This document shows positions 44,376-52,216 of a stretch of 64,000 bases of DNA, piece after piece. Below the pieces are notes generated by a model. It saw only the letters and a program-made list of their open reading frames with translations. It was not told where the DNA came from and searched no databases. Numbering within the stretch: the first letter of the stretch is position 1; each line of letters starts with the position of its first letter. Source of the stretch: Flavobacterium hiemivividum (GTDB lineage: Bacteria > Bacteroidota > Bacteroidia > Flavobacteriales > Flavobacteriaceae). The stretch lies in contig NZ_SMFO01000001.1 of NCBI RefSeq assembly GCF_004349145.1, positions 310,001-374,000 of the forward strand, given 5' to 3'. A program made the translations under genes and the position numbers.

Positions 44376-46538
44376 ATGAGATTTTTAAAATTATTCGTAT
44401 TATTATTCGTCATTCAAACGCAAGCCCAACAAGGCGGAATGTGGGTTCCTTCTCTACTAAAAGGAATGAATGAAACAGAAATGAAAGATTTAGGCATGAA
44501 AATGTCAATCAAAGAAATTTACGATGTCAACAACTCCAGTTTAAAAGATGCTGTCCCGCATTTTAACGGTGGTTGTACCTCGGAAGTTATTTCGCCAAAA
44601 GGATTGATTTTAACGAATCATCACTGTGGATATTCCCAAATCCAGTCTCATTCTACTGTAGAAAAAGACTATTTAACAGATGGTTTTTGGGCTTATAAAA
44701 TGGAGGATGAGTTAGTAAATGAAAATTTATACGTGACTTTTATTGTGAAAATTGAAGACGTAACTGCTGCTGTATTAGAAGGAACTGCCACACTTACTAA
44801 TGAAGCAGAAAAGCAAGCCAAAATTCAAGAGAACATTTCGACTCTTTCTCGCACTTTACCAAAAGAAAGCTGGCAAGAAAACAAAATACGTACTTTTTAC
44901 GAAGGAAATCAATACATGCTTTTCATTACCGAAACGTTTACTGACGTTCGTTTAGTGGGAGCTCCACCTACATCGATAGGGAAATTTGGATCTGACACAG
45001 ACAACTGGGTTTGGCCACGTCATACCGGAGATTTTTCTCTATTTAGAATCTATGCTGATAAAAATAACCGTCCAGCAAATTACTCTAAAGACAACGTTCC
45101 TTACACGCCTAAACATTTCTTGCCAATTTCACTTGACGGTGTAGCCGAAGATGATTTTACTTTAGTTTTCGGTTACCCAGGAAAAACAAACGAATACTTG
45201 CCTTCTATTGCAATTGAGCAAATCGTAAACGAGTTAAATCCAGCAAAAATAGAAATTAGAGACAAAGCATTAAAAGTAGCTGATGGATTTATGAGAAAAG
45301 ACAATGCTATAAAAATACAATATGCTTCAAAATATGCGGGAATTGCGAACTATTGGAAAAAATGGATTGGTGAAACTCAAGGTTTAAAAAAATCAAATGC
45401 TATTGCAATAAAAAAAGAATCTGAAAAAGTCTTCCAGACTAAAGTTGTAAAAGCGGGTAAACAAAAAGAATACGGCAGCTTATTGTCTGATTTCGAAAAA
45501 AACTATACTGAAATTGCACCTTACGCGGTAGCGAGAGACTATTTTCAAGAAGTAGTACTGCGCAATACGGAGTTGTTAAGCGTCGCTTTTAAACTATACC
45601 AATTAGAACAAGTATACAAAGCTAACGGAGAGCAATCTTTTACAGATCGAAAAAACAATCTAATAAGCAGTCTTTCTGGCTTCTACAAAAATTTTAATTC
45701 AAATCTAGATCAGAATGTCTTTGAGCAATTGATTGACCTGTATGCTAAAAAATCACCGAAGGAATTTTTGCCTCCAAGTATAGTGAACGTTGATGCTACT
45801 AAATTAGCATCCGAAATCTACAGTACATCTAAACTAAAAAGTTATACCGATTTAAAAACGCTCTTAACTGGAGATACAAAAACAGTTTTGGCTAATTTAA
45901 ATAACGATAAAGCCTTTCAACTTGTAAAAGAGCTGGCCGACATCTATTCGAAAGAAATCGCTCCAAAATATGACGAAATCAATTTAAGAATCTCTGCACT
46001 TCAACGAACTTACATGAAAGCGCAGCTCGAATTAAATAAAGACAGTAGAATTTTCCCGGATGCCAACAGTACATTAAGAGTTACTTATGGTAAAGTAAAA
46101 GGCTACGAACCAAAAGACGCAACCGTTTACACACCTATCACTTATTTAGACGGCGTTATGGAGAAATACGTGCCCGGAGACTATGAATTTGACATGCCTT
46201 CAAAATTAATAGATTTGTACAATGCGAAAGATTATGGAGTTTATGCAGAAAACGGAAAAATACCAGTCAATTTTATTGGAACGAATCATACTACAGGAGG
46301 AAACTCTGGAAGCCCTGCAATTGACGCAAAAGGAAACCTGGTAGGACTTAATTTTGATAGAGTTTGGGAAGGAACAATGAGTGACATCTATTACGACCCT
46401 AGCATCTGTAGAAACATCATGGTTGATGTGCGATATATTCTATTTATCATGGACAAATATGCTGGTGCACAAAACTTAATTGACGAATTAAAATTAGTGC
46501 ACCCGAAAAAGACTAAAGCACTGAAAAACAAAAAATAA
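44376..46538 (+). CDS. S46-family dipeptidyl-peptidase (DPP7/DPP11 type)
   Basis: A 720-residue exported serine peptidase with a signal peptide (FLKLFVLLFVIQTQAQ). It removes dipeptides from the N-terminus of peptides at the cell surface or periplasm. The triad is visible as His in LTNHHCGYSQIQ (about residue 86), Asp in DNWVWPRHTGDFSLF (about 220) and Ser in TGGNSGSPAIDA (about 649). The start was set at the ATG at 44376, which opens the signal peptide directly; an earlier TTG adds seven residues without benefit. Whether it prefers hydrophobic (DPP7) or acidic (DPP11) residues was not decided. Confidence 0.93.
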   Translation: MRFLKLFVLLFVIQTQAQQGGMWVPSLLKGMNETEMKDLGMKMSIKEIYDVNNSSLKDAVPHFNGGCTSEVISPKGLILTNHHCGYSQIQSHSTVEKDYLTDGFWAYKMEDELVNENLYVTFIVKIEDVTAAVLEGTATLTNEAEKQAKIQENISTLSRTLPKESWQENKIRTFYEGNQYMLFITETFTDVRLVGAPPTSIGKFGSDTDNWVWPRHTGDFSLFRIYADKNNRPANYSKDNVPYTPKHFLPISLDGVAEDDFTLVFGYPGKTNEYLPSIAIEQIVNELNPAKIEIRDKALKVADGFMRKDNAIKIQYASKYAGIANYWKKWIGETQGLKKSNAIAIKKESEKVFQTKVVKAGKQKEYGSLLSDFEKNYTEIAPYAVARDYFQEVVLRNTELLSVAFKLYQLEQVYKANGEQSFTDRKNNLISSLSGFYKNFNSNLDQNVFEQLIDLYAKKSPKEFLPPSIVNVDATKLASEIYSTSKLKSYTDLKTLLTGDTKTVLANLNNDKAFQLVKELADIYSKEIAPKYDEINLRISALQRTYMKAQLELNKDSRIFPDANSTLRVTYGKVKGYEPKDATVYTPITYLDGVMEKYVPGDYEFDMPSKLIDLYNAKDYGVYAENGKIPVNFIGTNHTTGGNSGSPAIDAKGNLVGLNFDRVWEGTMSDIYYDPSICRNIMVDVRYILFIMDKYAGAQNLIDELKLVHPKKTKALKNKK

Positions 46539-46547
46539 GAAAAAAAA

Positions 46548-46601
46548 TTACCCTTAAAAACAAGAAGGCTTTTTCAAAAAAGCCTTAGTTTTAAAGGGTA
46601 A
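46548..46601 (+). terminator. Terminator of the S46 peptidase gene
   Basis: An outer pair, TTACCCTTAAAA (46548-46559) with TTTTAAAGGGTAA (46589-46601), encloses an inner AAGGCTTTTT/AAAAAAGCCTT hairpin. The long nested helix is a strong stop signal. Confidence 0.75.
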
Positions 46602-46687
46602 ATAATAGCTTCCCAATTTCAGGGCAAAAAAAAACGCTATTTTTTCAAAAAAAAAACGAAAAAATAATTTACATATCAAATATTTTA

Positions 46688-46695
46688 TATCTTTG
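46688..46695 (+). promoter_or_regulatory. -7 promoter box of the small acidic lipoprotein
   Basis: TATCTTTG matches TANNTTTG, 36 bases before the start codon. Upstream is strongly A/T-rich with no TTG at the usual distance. Confidence 0.5.
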
Positions 46696-46731
46696 CCCCG
46701 AATTAATAATTAACCTTTATATTAAATTAAG

Positions 46732-46926
46732 ATGAAAAAAGTATTTTTAAGTTTAGCTGCTGTTGCTGTATTAACTGTTGTATCTTGTAAAAAATCTGAC
46801 GCTGCTGCTGAAGAAACTGTAGCTGTTGATTCTACTACTGTTGAAGTAGTTGATTCTGTTGCTGTTGATACTACTGCATTAGCTGTTGATTCAGCTGCTG
46901 TTGTTACAGAAACTCCTGCTGAGTAA
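46732..46926 (+). CDS. Small acidic lipoprotein
   Basis: A 64-residue protein with a lipoprotein signal ending TVVSCKK (lipidated C19). The mature part is almost only Ala, Val, Asp, Thr, Ser and Glu, with repeated VDST/VDS/VDT units, so it is probably disordered. Codon use is strongly biased (GCT, GTT, GAT, ACT), as in highly expressed genes. Role unknown; the bias and strong terminators suggest abundant expression. Confidence 0.7.
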   Translation: MKKVFLSLAAVAVLTVVSCKKSDAAAEETVAVDSTTVEVVDSVAVDTTALAVDSAAVVTETPAE

Positions 46927-46949
46927 TTTTTAATTACGATCAAAAAATT

Positions 46950-46982
46950 AAAGCCATCCGCGCAAGCGAGATGGCTTTTTTT
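46950..46982 (+). terminator. Terminator of the small acidic lipoprotein
   Basis: AAAGCCATC (46950-46958) pairs with GATGGCTTT (46969-46977) around a 10-base loop, with a T run after. Confidence 0.75.
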
Positions 46983-46997
46983 ATTTACAGTAATTCC

Positions 46998-47041
46998 AAA
47001 AAAAGGGCATCTGAAATAATTATTTCAGATGCCCTTTTTTT
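46998..47041 (-). terminator. Terminator of the DUF1508 gene (44-base perfect palindrome)
   Basis: The 44 bases form a perfect inverted repeat without a loop gap (core GGGCATCTGAAATAATT and its complement) with seven-base A and T tails. On the minus strand it follows the DUF1508 stop at 47058. Confidence 0.8.
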
Positions 47042-47057
47042 AGACCTACTACTTAGA

Positions 47058-47405
47058 TTAATCTTCAAATACAAAGCTATTATTCGAAAAATCTAATATC
47101 TCTGCCTTTGATCCGTATTTTGTTATTTCGACAATCCCTTTTTGAACCATCAACTCTGTACTGTACTTTCTACTTGTAGCCACGACCTCATTATCTACCA
47201 CTACTCTAAAGAAAAACTTTCCCTTAGTAGTTTTAAACTTCACATACGAACAAGTCTCTAGAACCGATCTAACGTATTCCGCTGCCGCCTCGCAATCCAT
47301 GCGCAACTCATATGCATTACTTGTAAAAATTGTCTTTCCTTTTCGGGAAGTAAATTCAAACTTGTAATCGCCGCTAAATCTTTTACTAATTACAAAAGTT
47401 GCCAT
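47058..47405 (-). CDS. DUF1508 (YegP-like) protein
   Basis: A 115-residue protein made of two tandem DUF1508 repeats of about 50 residues. The first begins FVISKRFSGDYKFEFTSRKG and the second begins YVKFKTTKGKFFFRVV. Each repeat forms a small alpha-beta unit in solved homologues such as YegP. No active site is known. It is transcribed alone with a very strong terminator. Confidence 0.85.
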   Translation of the reverse strand: MATFVISKRFSGDYKFEFTSRKGKTIFTSNAYELRMDCEAAAEYVRSVLETCSYVKFKTTKGKFFFRVVVDNEVVATSRKYSTELMVQKGIVEITKYGSKAEILDFSNNSFVFED

Positions 47406-47557
47406 AAAATATTATTTGAATAAATTGTTTCAATAAGAACAGCGAGGAGACTTCCCTACTCAACAACAAACCAATCACAGAAAAACCAGAACCTCTAAAG
47501 CACATTCTTAAATAAAAAGCCATTCTAAAAAACAATTGGATTATAGATAAAAAAAAA

Positions 47558-47624
47558 CTCCAAACATAGTTTGAAGCTTTTCTAGTACTCAGAGCGGCTC
47601 CGAAGCTTCGGAGTTGAACCCGCA
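47558..47624 (-). repeat. Duplicated tRNA-Leu 3' end and terminator
   Basis: Bases 47558-47597 match 47936-47975 exactly over 40 bases, covering the tRNA-Leu terminator and the 3' strand of its acceptor and T-arm. TTGAACCCGCA at 47614-47624 continues the match. Between them, GAC of the tRNA is replaced by the perfect 16-base palindrome CTCCGAAGCTTCGGAG (47598-47613). The copy is therefore a broken tRNA end, not a functional gene. Confidence 0.75.
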
Positions 47625-47628
47625 AAAA

Positions 47629-47910
47629 TTATAATTTATTTTGAATATCTAATAAGATAGCTGGATCAACTATTACTTTCTCCAAAAAAACTCTAGATTT
47701 CATTTTTTTTCCAAAACCTCTCTAATCCATATGCTTTTTGACTCGATTCGCATTCAAAACTTAATCTCAACTCCCAAGGAACTCCTTTTGCAGTATAAGC
47801 TTCGTTATAAAATCCCGAATCATGCTCGTCTAATCTTTTTTCGACATCATCCGTAGTTCCTACGTAGTATCTGTCTATTTTTTAGAATAAATTATATAAA
47901 TAAAATACAT
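47629..47910 (-). pseudogene. GIY-YIG nuclease-domain gene with two frameshifts
   Basis: Starting at the ATG on 47910, the frame reads MYFIYIIYSKK then hits TAG. Shifting one base gives IDRYYVGTTDDVEKRLDEH and AYTAKGVPWELRLSFECESS. After a second shift in an A8 run it gives MKSRVFLEKVIVDPAILL to TAA at 47629. Together these make a single GIY-YIG domain of about 94 residues with the YIIY and YYVG motif, the common Uri-type small protein of this phylum. Both shifts lie in runs of A. It sits between the duplicated and the intact tRNA-Leu ends. Confidence 0.8.
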
Positions 47911-47930
47911 TAAAAAAAATGTTTAATAAA

Positions 47931-47959
47931 AAAAGCTCCAAACATAGTTTGAAGCTTTT
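47931..47959 (-). terminator. Terminator of the tRNA-Gly/tRNA-Leu unit
   Basis: AAAAGCTCCAAAC (47931-47943) pairs with GTTTGAAGCTTTT (47947-47959) with one wobble. It begins 5 bases past the tRNA-Leu 3' end on the minus strand. A slightly degraded copy is at 47551-47580. Confidence 0.75.
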
Positions 47960-47963
47960 CTAG

Positions 47964-48049
47964 TACTCAGAGCGGGACTTGAACCCGCACGAACATTGCT
48001 GTTCACTGGATTTTAAGTCCAGCGTGTCTACCAATTTCACCATCCGAGC
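47964..48049 (-). tRNA. tRNA-Leu(TAA)
   Basis: An 86-base tRNA with the long variable arm of leucine tRNAs. The acceptor is GCTCGGA with TCTGAGT (some G-U pairs). The anticodon stem CTGGA/TCCAG encloses CTTAAAA, giving TAA. The variable arm is TGAACAGCAATGTTCG and the T-loop GTTCAAG. It is preceded 14 bases upstream by tRNA-Gly(GCC) and shares its promoter. Confidence 0.95.
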
Positions 48050-48063
48050 ATTATGTGGTGTGG

Positions 48064-48136
48064 AGCGAAAAACGGGATTCGAACCCGCGACCTCGACCTT
48101 GGCAAGGTCGCGCTCTACCAACTGAGCTATTTTCGC
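48064..48136 (-). tRNA. tRNA-Gly(GCC)
   Basis: A 73-base tRNA with acceptor GCGAAAA/TTTTCGC, anticodon stem CGACC/GGTCG and loop TTGCCAA, so anticodon GCC. T-loop GTTCGAA. It differs from the tRNA-Gly(TCC) pair at 8.7-9.1 kb mainly in the anticodon arm. First gene of a two-tRNA transcript with tRNA-Leu. Confidence 0.95.
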
Positions 48137-48185
48137 ATTTTCAATTCTTAAAAAGAACCACAATACTTGTTCTGTATTGCGGATG

Positions 48186-48215
48186 CAAATTTAGGACATT
48201 TATTGAATTACACAA
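48186..48215 (-). promoter_or_regulatory. Promoter of the tRNA-Gly/tRNA-Leu unit
   Basis: On the minus strand TTG (48213-48215) and TAAATTTG (48186-48193) are 19 bases apart. The box is about 50 bases upstream of the first tRNA. Confidence 0.6.
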
Positions 48216-48286
48216 GCCTTTTTTACGAAAAAAACAAATAAAATAGCTAACCTTTTGATAACCTAAACTTTAAAAAACAAATAAAT

Positions 48287-50893
48287 TTATTTCCTGGTAA
48301 GCATTCTCTTTATTTCATTGAGTTTCATCAGCGCCTCTACAGGAGTTACCGTATTGATATCTAAATTTAAAATTTCCTCCTTGATTTCTTCCAATAAAGG
48401 ATCGTCTAAATTAAAGAAACTCATCTGCATTTCGTCTTTTTCAGATTTAATTCCATTCAGCGCATCGCTGCCATGATTCTTTTCTAGTTTCTTCAAAAGC
48501 TTTTGCGCTTTCAATATTACGATTTGCGGCATTCCTGCCATTTTTGCAACATGAATTCCAAAACTATGAGCGCTTCCTCCTTTTACTAATTTTCGAATAA
48601 AAAGAACAGTGTCTTTTAGCTCCTTCACGGCCACATTATAATTCTGAATCCTAGTCAATGATTCACTCATCTCATTTAGCTCATGATAATGCGTCGCAAA
48701 TAAAGTCTTAGGCTTTGATGGATGTTCATGTAAGAATTCGGCAATTGCCCAAGCAATGGAGATTCCGTCATAAGTACTTGTTCCTCTTCCTATTTCGTCT
48801 AACAAGACTAGACTTCTATCTGAAATATTGTTCAAAATAGAAGCTGTTTCATTCATTTCTACCATAAAGGTAGATTCTCCCATCGAAATATTATCACTGG
48901 CTCCTACTCTGGTAAAGATCTTGTCGACAACACCCATTCGAACACCATCTGCAGGAACAAAACTTCCCATTTGAGCTAATAGCACGATCAAAGCCGTTTG
49001 ACGTAGAATAGCCGACTTACCAGACATATTGGGTCCTGTAATCATAATCAGCTGCTGTGTTTCTCTGTCTAGAAAAACGTCATTAGCAATATACGGCATA
49101 CCTACTGCCAATTGTTTTTCGATAACTGGATGCCTCCCATTCTTAATTTCTAGTTCGAATGTTTCATCTAGTTCTGGGCAGACATATCGATTTTCGATCG
49201 CCAATTGCGTAAACGAACATAAACAATCCAACTGAGCAACTAAATTAGCATTCAGCTGCACCGGTTTAATGTAAGTTGCAATCCAAGCTACCAATTGCTC
49301 AAAAAGCTCAGCTTCTATTTTTTGTATTTTCTCTTCAGCACCTAGAATCTTGGTTTCATATTCCTTCAGTTCTTCGGTAATATAACGTTCTGCATTCACT
49401 AAGGTTTGCTTTCGAATCCACTCTGCAGGAACTTTATCTTTATGTAAATTTCTAACTTCTATGTAATATCCAAAAACGTTATTAAAGGAAATTTTCAGCG
49501 AAGAAATCCCTGTTAACTGAGACTCGCGTTTTTCAATTCCGTCTAAAAATTCCTTTCCAGAAGTTGAAATCGCGCGTAACTCATCTAACTCAGCATGAAC
49601 TCCCTTTGCAATAGCATTTCCTTTTGCAATAGCGACAGGTGCATCCTGATTTAGAGTAGTTTTTATTTTCTCTCGCAATAAATCACAACTATGCAAACTA
49701 TCCCCAATAATCTTTACCGCTTCCTGCGGACTTTCTAAAGCCAAAGTCTTTATCGGAATAATAGCATCTAATGATTCTTTCAAATAAACCACCTCACGAG
49801 GCGACACTTTCCCTGCTGCAATTTTCGAAATAAGACGCTCTAAGTCGGAAATTTGCTTAATTTGGTGCTGCATTTTATGCAGCACTTCCTGATTTTCTTT
49901 TAAATAAGAAACGACCTGGTGGCGGTTTCGTATTTTATTAGCGTCTTTTAAAGGTAGCGCCAGCCAACGTTTTAGTAAACGACCACCCATTGGCGAAAGC
50001 GTTTTATCAATCACATCTAGCAGCGTAACCGCATTTGGGTTGTAACTGTGATATAATTCCAGATTTCTAATCGTAAAGCGATCCATCCACACATAAGCGT
50101 CTTCAGCAATACGTTGAATCGCAGTGATATGCTGCACTCTATTGTGCTGGGTTTCGGACAAATAATATAAAATAGCTCCCGATGCTATAATTCCTTCTTT
50201 TAAATCCTCAATACCAAATCCCTTAAGAGAAACAGTTTGAAAATGTTTAGTCAGGATTTCGAATGCGTAATCCTCTTTATAAATCCAATCTTCCAAATAA
50301 AAACAGTGGTAGTCATCACCAAAGTTTTCCTTGAAATCCATTTTATTGTTTTTTTGAATCAAAACCTCACTAGGATTGAAGTTTTGCAATAACTTGTCTA
50401 TATATTCTGCATTTCCCTGAGCCGTAAGAAACTCCCCAGTGGAGACATCTAAAAAAGAAATACCTATTGATTTATTAGCAAAAAACACCGAGGCTAAAAA
50501 ATTATTAGTTTTTGACTGTAAAACCTCATCGTTCATGGAAACTCCCGGAGTCACAAGCTCAGTTACACCACGTTTTACAATTGTCTTCGTCATTTTAGGA
50601 TCTTCGAGTTGGTCGCAAATTGCGACACGAAGTCCAGCTTTTACTAATTTTGGCAAATAAGTATTTATAGAGTGATGTGGGAAACCCGCTAACGCAGTCT
50701 CTGTAGCAGATCCCGCACCGCGCTTGGTCAGGGTGATCCCCAATATTTTTGAAGCTCTAACCGCGTCTTCTCCAAATGTTTCATAAAAATCACCTACTCT
50801 GAACAGTAAACAAGCATCGGGATACTTCCTTTTGATCTCATTATACTGCTTCATTAACGGTGTTTCCTTAACCTCTTTATCTTTAGATGCCAA
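48287..50893 (-). CDS. mutS: DNA mismatch repair protein MutS
   Basis: MutS recognises base mismatches and small loops and starts repair with MutL. The 868 residues carry the mismatch-stacking motif in FRVGDFYETFGEDA (about residues 30-43), the connector, lever and clamp domains, and the ATPase with Walker A GPNMSGKS (about 610). Walker B is LVLLDEIGRGTSTYDG. The start is TTG at 50893, since the residues it adds before the first ATG (MASKDKEVKETPL) are, from memory, conserved in related proteins. The C-terminal helix-turn-helix dimer region is present. No mutL nearby. Confidence 0.95.
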   Translation of the reverse strand: MASKDKEVKETPLMKQYNEIKRKYPDACLLFRVGDFYETFGEDAVRASKILGITLTKRGAGSATETALAGFPHHSINTYLPKLVKAGLRVAICDQLEDPKMTKTIVKRGVTELVTPGVSMNDEVLQSKTNNFLASVFFANKSIGISFLDVSTGEFLTAQGNAEYIDKLLQNFNPSEVLIQKNNKMDFKENFGDDYHCFYLEDWIYKEDYAFEILTKHFQTVSLKGFGIEDLKEGIIASGAILYYLSETQHNRVQHITAIQRIAEDAYVWMDRFTIRNLELYHSYNPNAVTLLDVIDKTLSPMGGRLLKRWLALPLKDANKIRNRHQVVSYLKENQEVLHKMQHQIKQISDLERLISKIAAGKVSPREVVYLKESLDAIIPIKTLALESPQEAVKIIGDSLHSCDLLREKIKTTLNQDAPVAIAKGNAIAKGVHAELDELRAISTSGKEFLDGIEKRESQLTGISSLKISFNNVFGYYIEVRNLHKDKVPAEWIRKQTLVNAERYITEELKEYETKILGAEEKIQKIEAELFEQLVAWIATYIKPVQLNANLVAQLDCLCSFTQLAIENRYVCPELDETFELEIKNGRHPVIEKQLAVGMPYIANDVFLDRETQQLIMITGPNMSGKSAILRQTALIVLLAQMGSFVPADGVRMGVVDKIFTRVGASDNISMGESTFMVEMNETASILNNISDRSLVLLDEIGRGTSTYDGISIAWAIAEFLHEHPSKPKTLFATHYHELNEMSESLTRIQNYNVAVKELKDTVLFIRKLVKGGSAHSFGIHVAKMAGMPQIVILKAQKLLKKLEKNHGSDALNGIKSEKDEMQMSFFNLDDPLLEEIKEEILNLDINTVTPVEALMKLNEIKRMLTRK

Positions 50894-51056
50894 CTTATAT
50901 TTTGTATTTAATTAATTTAAAATGTGACAGCGAATTTAAATATTTTATAACGAATAACTATCACTTCAAAAATTAAATCCATTTTTAAGGAAATTTTAAG
51001 CTATTGGCATGATTTTTTCTTTAGCTTTGTTGTACTAATCATAAAAACGAAAAGAA

Positions 51057-51491
51057 ATGAAAAAAATACTTTTACTTGCGATGCTTACCGTTCTAGGAGT
51101 AACTACTTCTCACGCACAAAAAACTACAAAAATGACAAAGGTAGCTGCTGCTAAAGTGAACGGAGCGGGAATGGCTTTTGCTTCTGAAACGATTGATTAC
51201 GGAACTGTTGCATACAACTCTGATGGAAAACGTGATTTTGTATTCACTAACAACGGTAACAAACCTTTAATTATAACAAATGCTCAAGGTTCATGTGGAT
51301 GTACTGTACCGACTTACCCAAGAGAGCCAATTGCTCCAGGCGCAAAAGGAGTTATCAGTGTAAAATATGATACTTCTAGAGGTGGTCAAGCCTTTAACAA
51401 AACAGTGACTTTGACAACTAACGCTACTCCTTCTACAAAAGTTTTAACGATAAAAGGAAATGTTTTAGCTGCTGAAGGTACAAAAAGCTAA
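51057..51491 (+). CDS. DUF1573 domain protein
   Basis: A 144-residue exported protein with a signal peptide (LLLAMLTVLGVTTSHA). A single immunoglobulin-like DUF1573 domain follows, about residues 45-138. It includes FASETIDYGTVAYNSDGKRD, NAQGSCGCTVPTYPREPIAP and a C-terminal strand VLTIKGNVLA. CGCTVP is the family hallmark. Codon use is biased like that of the small lipoprotein at 46732, suggesting high expression. A -7-like box TAGCTTTG lies at 51022-51029. The role is unknown; many copies occur in this phylum. Confidence 0.88.
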   Translation: MKKILLLAMLTVLGVTTSHAQKTTKMTKVAAAKVNGAGMAFASETIDYGTVAYNSDGKRDFVFTNNGNKPLIITNAQGSCGCTVPTYPREPIAPGAKGVISVKYDTSRGGQAFNKTVTLTTNATPSTKVLTIKGNVLAAEGTKS

Positions 51492-51510
51492 ATTTTAATT
51501 ACAATATAAT

Positions 51511-51546
51511 AAAAAAAGCTTCCCTAATTCTGGAAGCTTTTTTTTA
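51511..51546 (+). terminator. Terminator of the DUF1573 gene
   Basis: AAAAAAAGCTTCC (51511-51523) pairs with GGAAGCTTTTTTT (51532-51544) around an 8-base loop, with further T residues after. Confidence 0.8.
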
Positions 51547-51568
51547 TTTTAAAAAGCCAAAAACTAGA

Positions 51569-52105
51569 ATGAGAAAACTAGAAAACAGTGAGTTAGAACG
51601 AAAATCAATCGAAGATTTCAAAAATTCACAAAAAACTCCAATTATTATTGTATTAGATGACATACGAAGCCTACACAATATTGGATCTGTCTTTAGAACT
51701 GCCGATGCCTTTTTAATCGAAAAAATATATTTGTGTGGCATCACTGCAACACCTCCCAATAAAGAGATTCAAAAAACAGCACTTGGCGCCACCGAAACAG
51801 TGACTTGGGAGCATCATACAAGCGTTCTGGAAGTAATTGAAAAACTAAAGAAAGAGAATATTACTACACTAGCAATTGAGCAAGTGGAAAGCGCCATTTT
51901 TCTGCAGGATTTTGAGGTCGAAGACAACAAAAAATATGCTTTAGTTTTTGGAAATGAAGTTCACGGAGTTTCTCAAGAAGCAGTTGCATTATGCAATGGA
52001 TGCATCGAAATTCCGCAGTTAGGCACTAAACATTCTTTAAATATTTCAGTGAGTGCAGGGATCGTTGTTTGGGATTTATTTCAAAAGATGAAATGGCCTA
52101 AATGA
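51569..52105 (+). CDS. SpoU-family RNA 2'-O-methyltransferase
   Basis: A 178-residue TrmH/SpoU methyltransferase that methylates a ribose hydroxyl of tRNA or rRNA. The knotted-fold motifs appear as IIIVLDDIRSLHNIGSVFRT (motif 1, residues 29-48), ALVFGNEVHGVSQEA (motif 2, about 131-145) and IEIPQLGTKHSLNISVSAG (motif 3, about 152-170). It has no additional L7Ae-like RNA-binding domain. The target nucleotide is not predictable. Confidence 0.9.
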   Translation: MRKLENSELERKSIEDFKNSQKTPIIIVLDDIRSLHNIGSVFRTADAFLIEKIYLCGITATPPNKEIQKTALGATETVTWEHHTSVLEVIEKLKKENITTLAIEQVESAIFLQDFEVEDNKKYALVFGNEVHGVSQEAVALCNGCIEIPQLGTKHSLNISVSAGIVVWDLFQKMKWPK

Positions 52106-52216
52106 TTTATTCGAAATACAAAGCAGTGCTTTTGTATGCTTTTGATTATCGCTGTGTTTTAAAACTAAACAATAACAAACCCGAAATTAGAAGTCACTTT
52201 ACATTGAAAAGATAAA

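Noticed and set aside
46722..46943. Minus-strand 73-codon frame over the small acidic lipoprotein
   Set aside because: It is a mirror of low-complexity GCT/GTT/GAT codons; the plus strand has the lipoprotein signal, promoter box and terminator.
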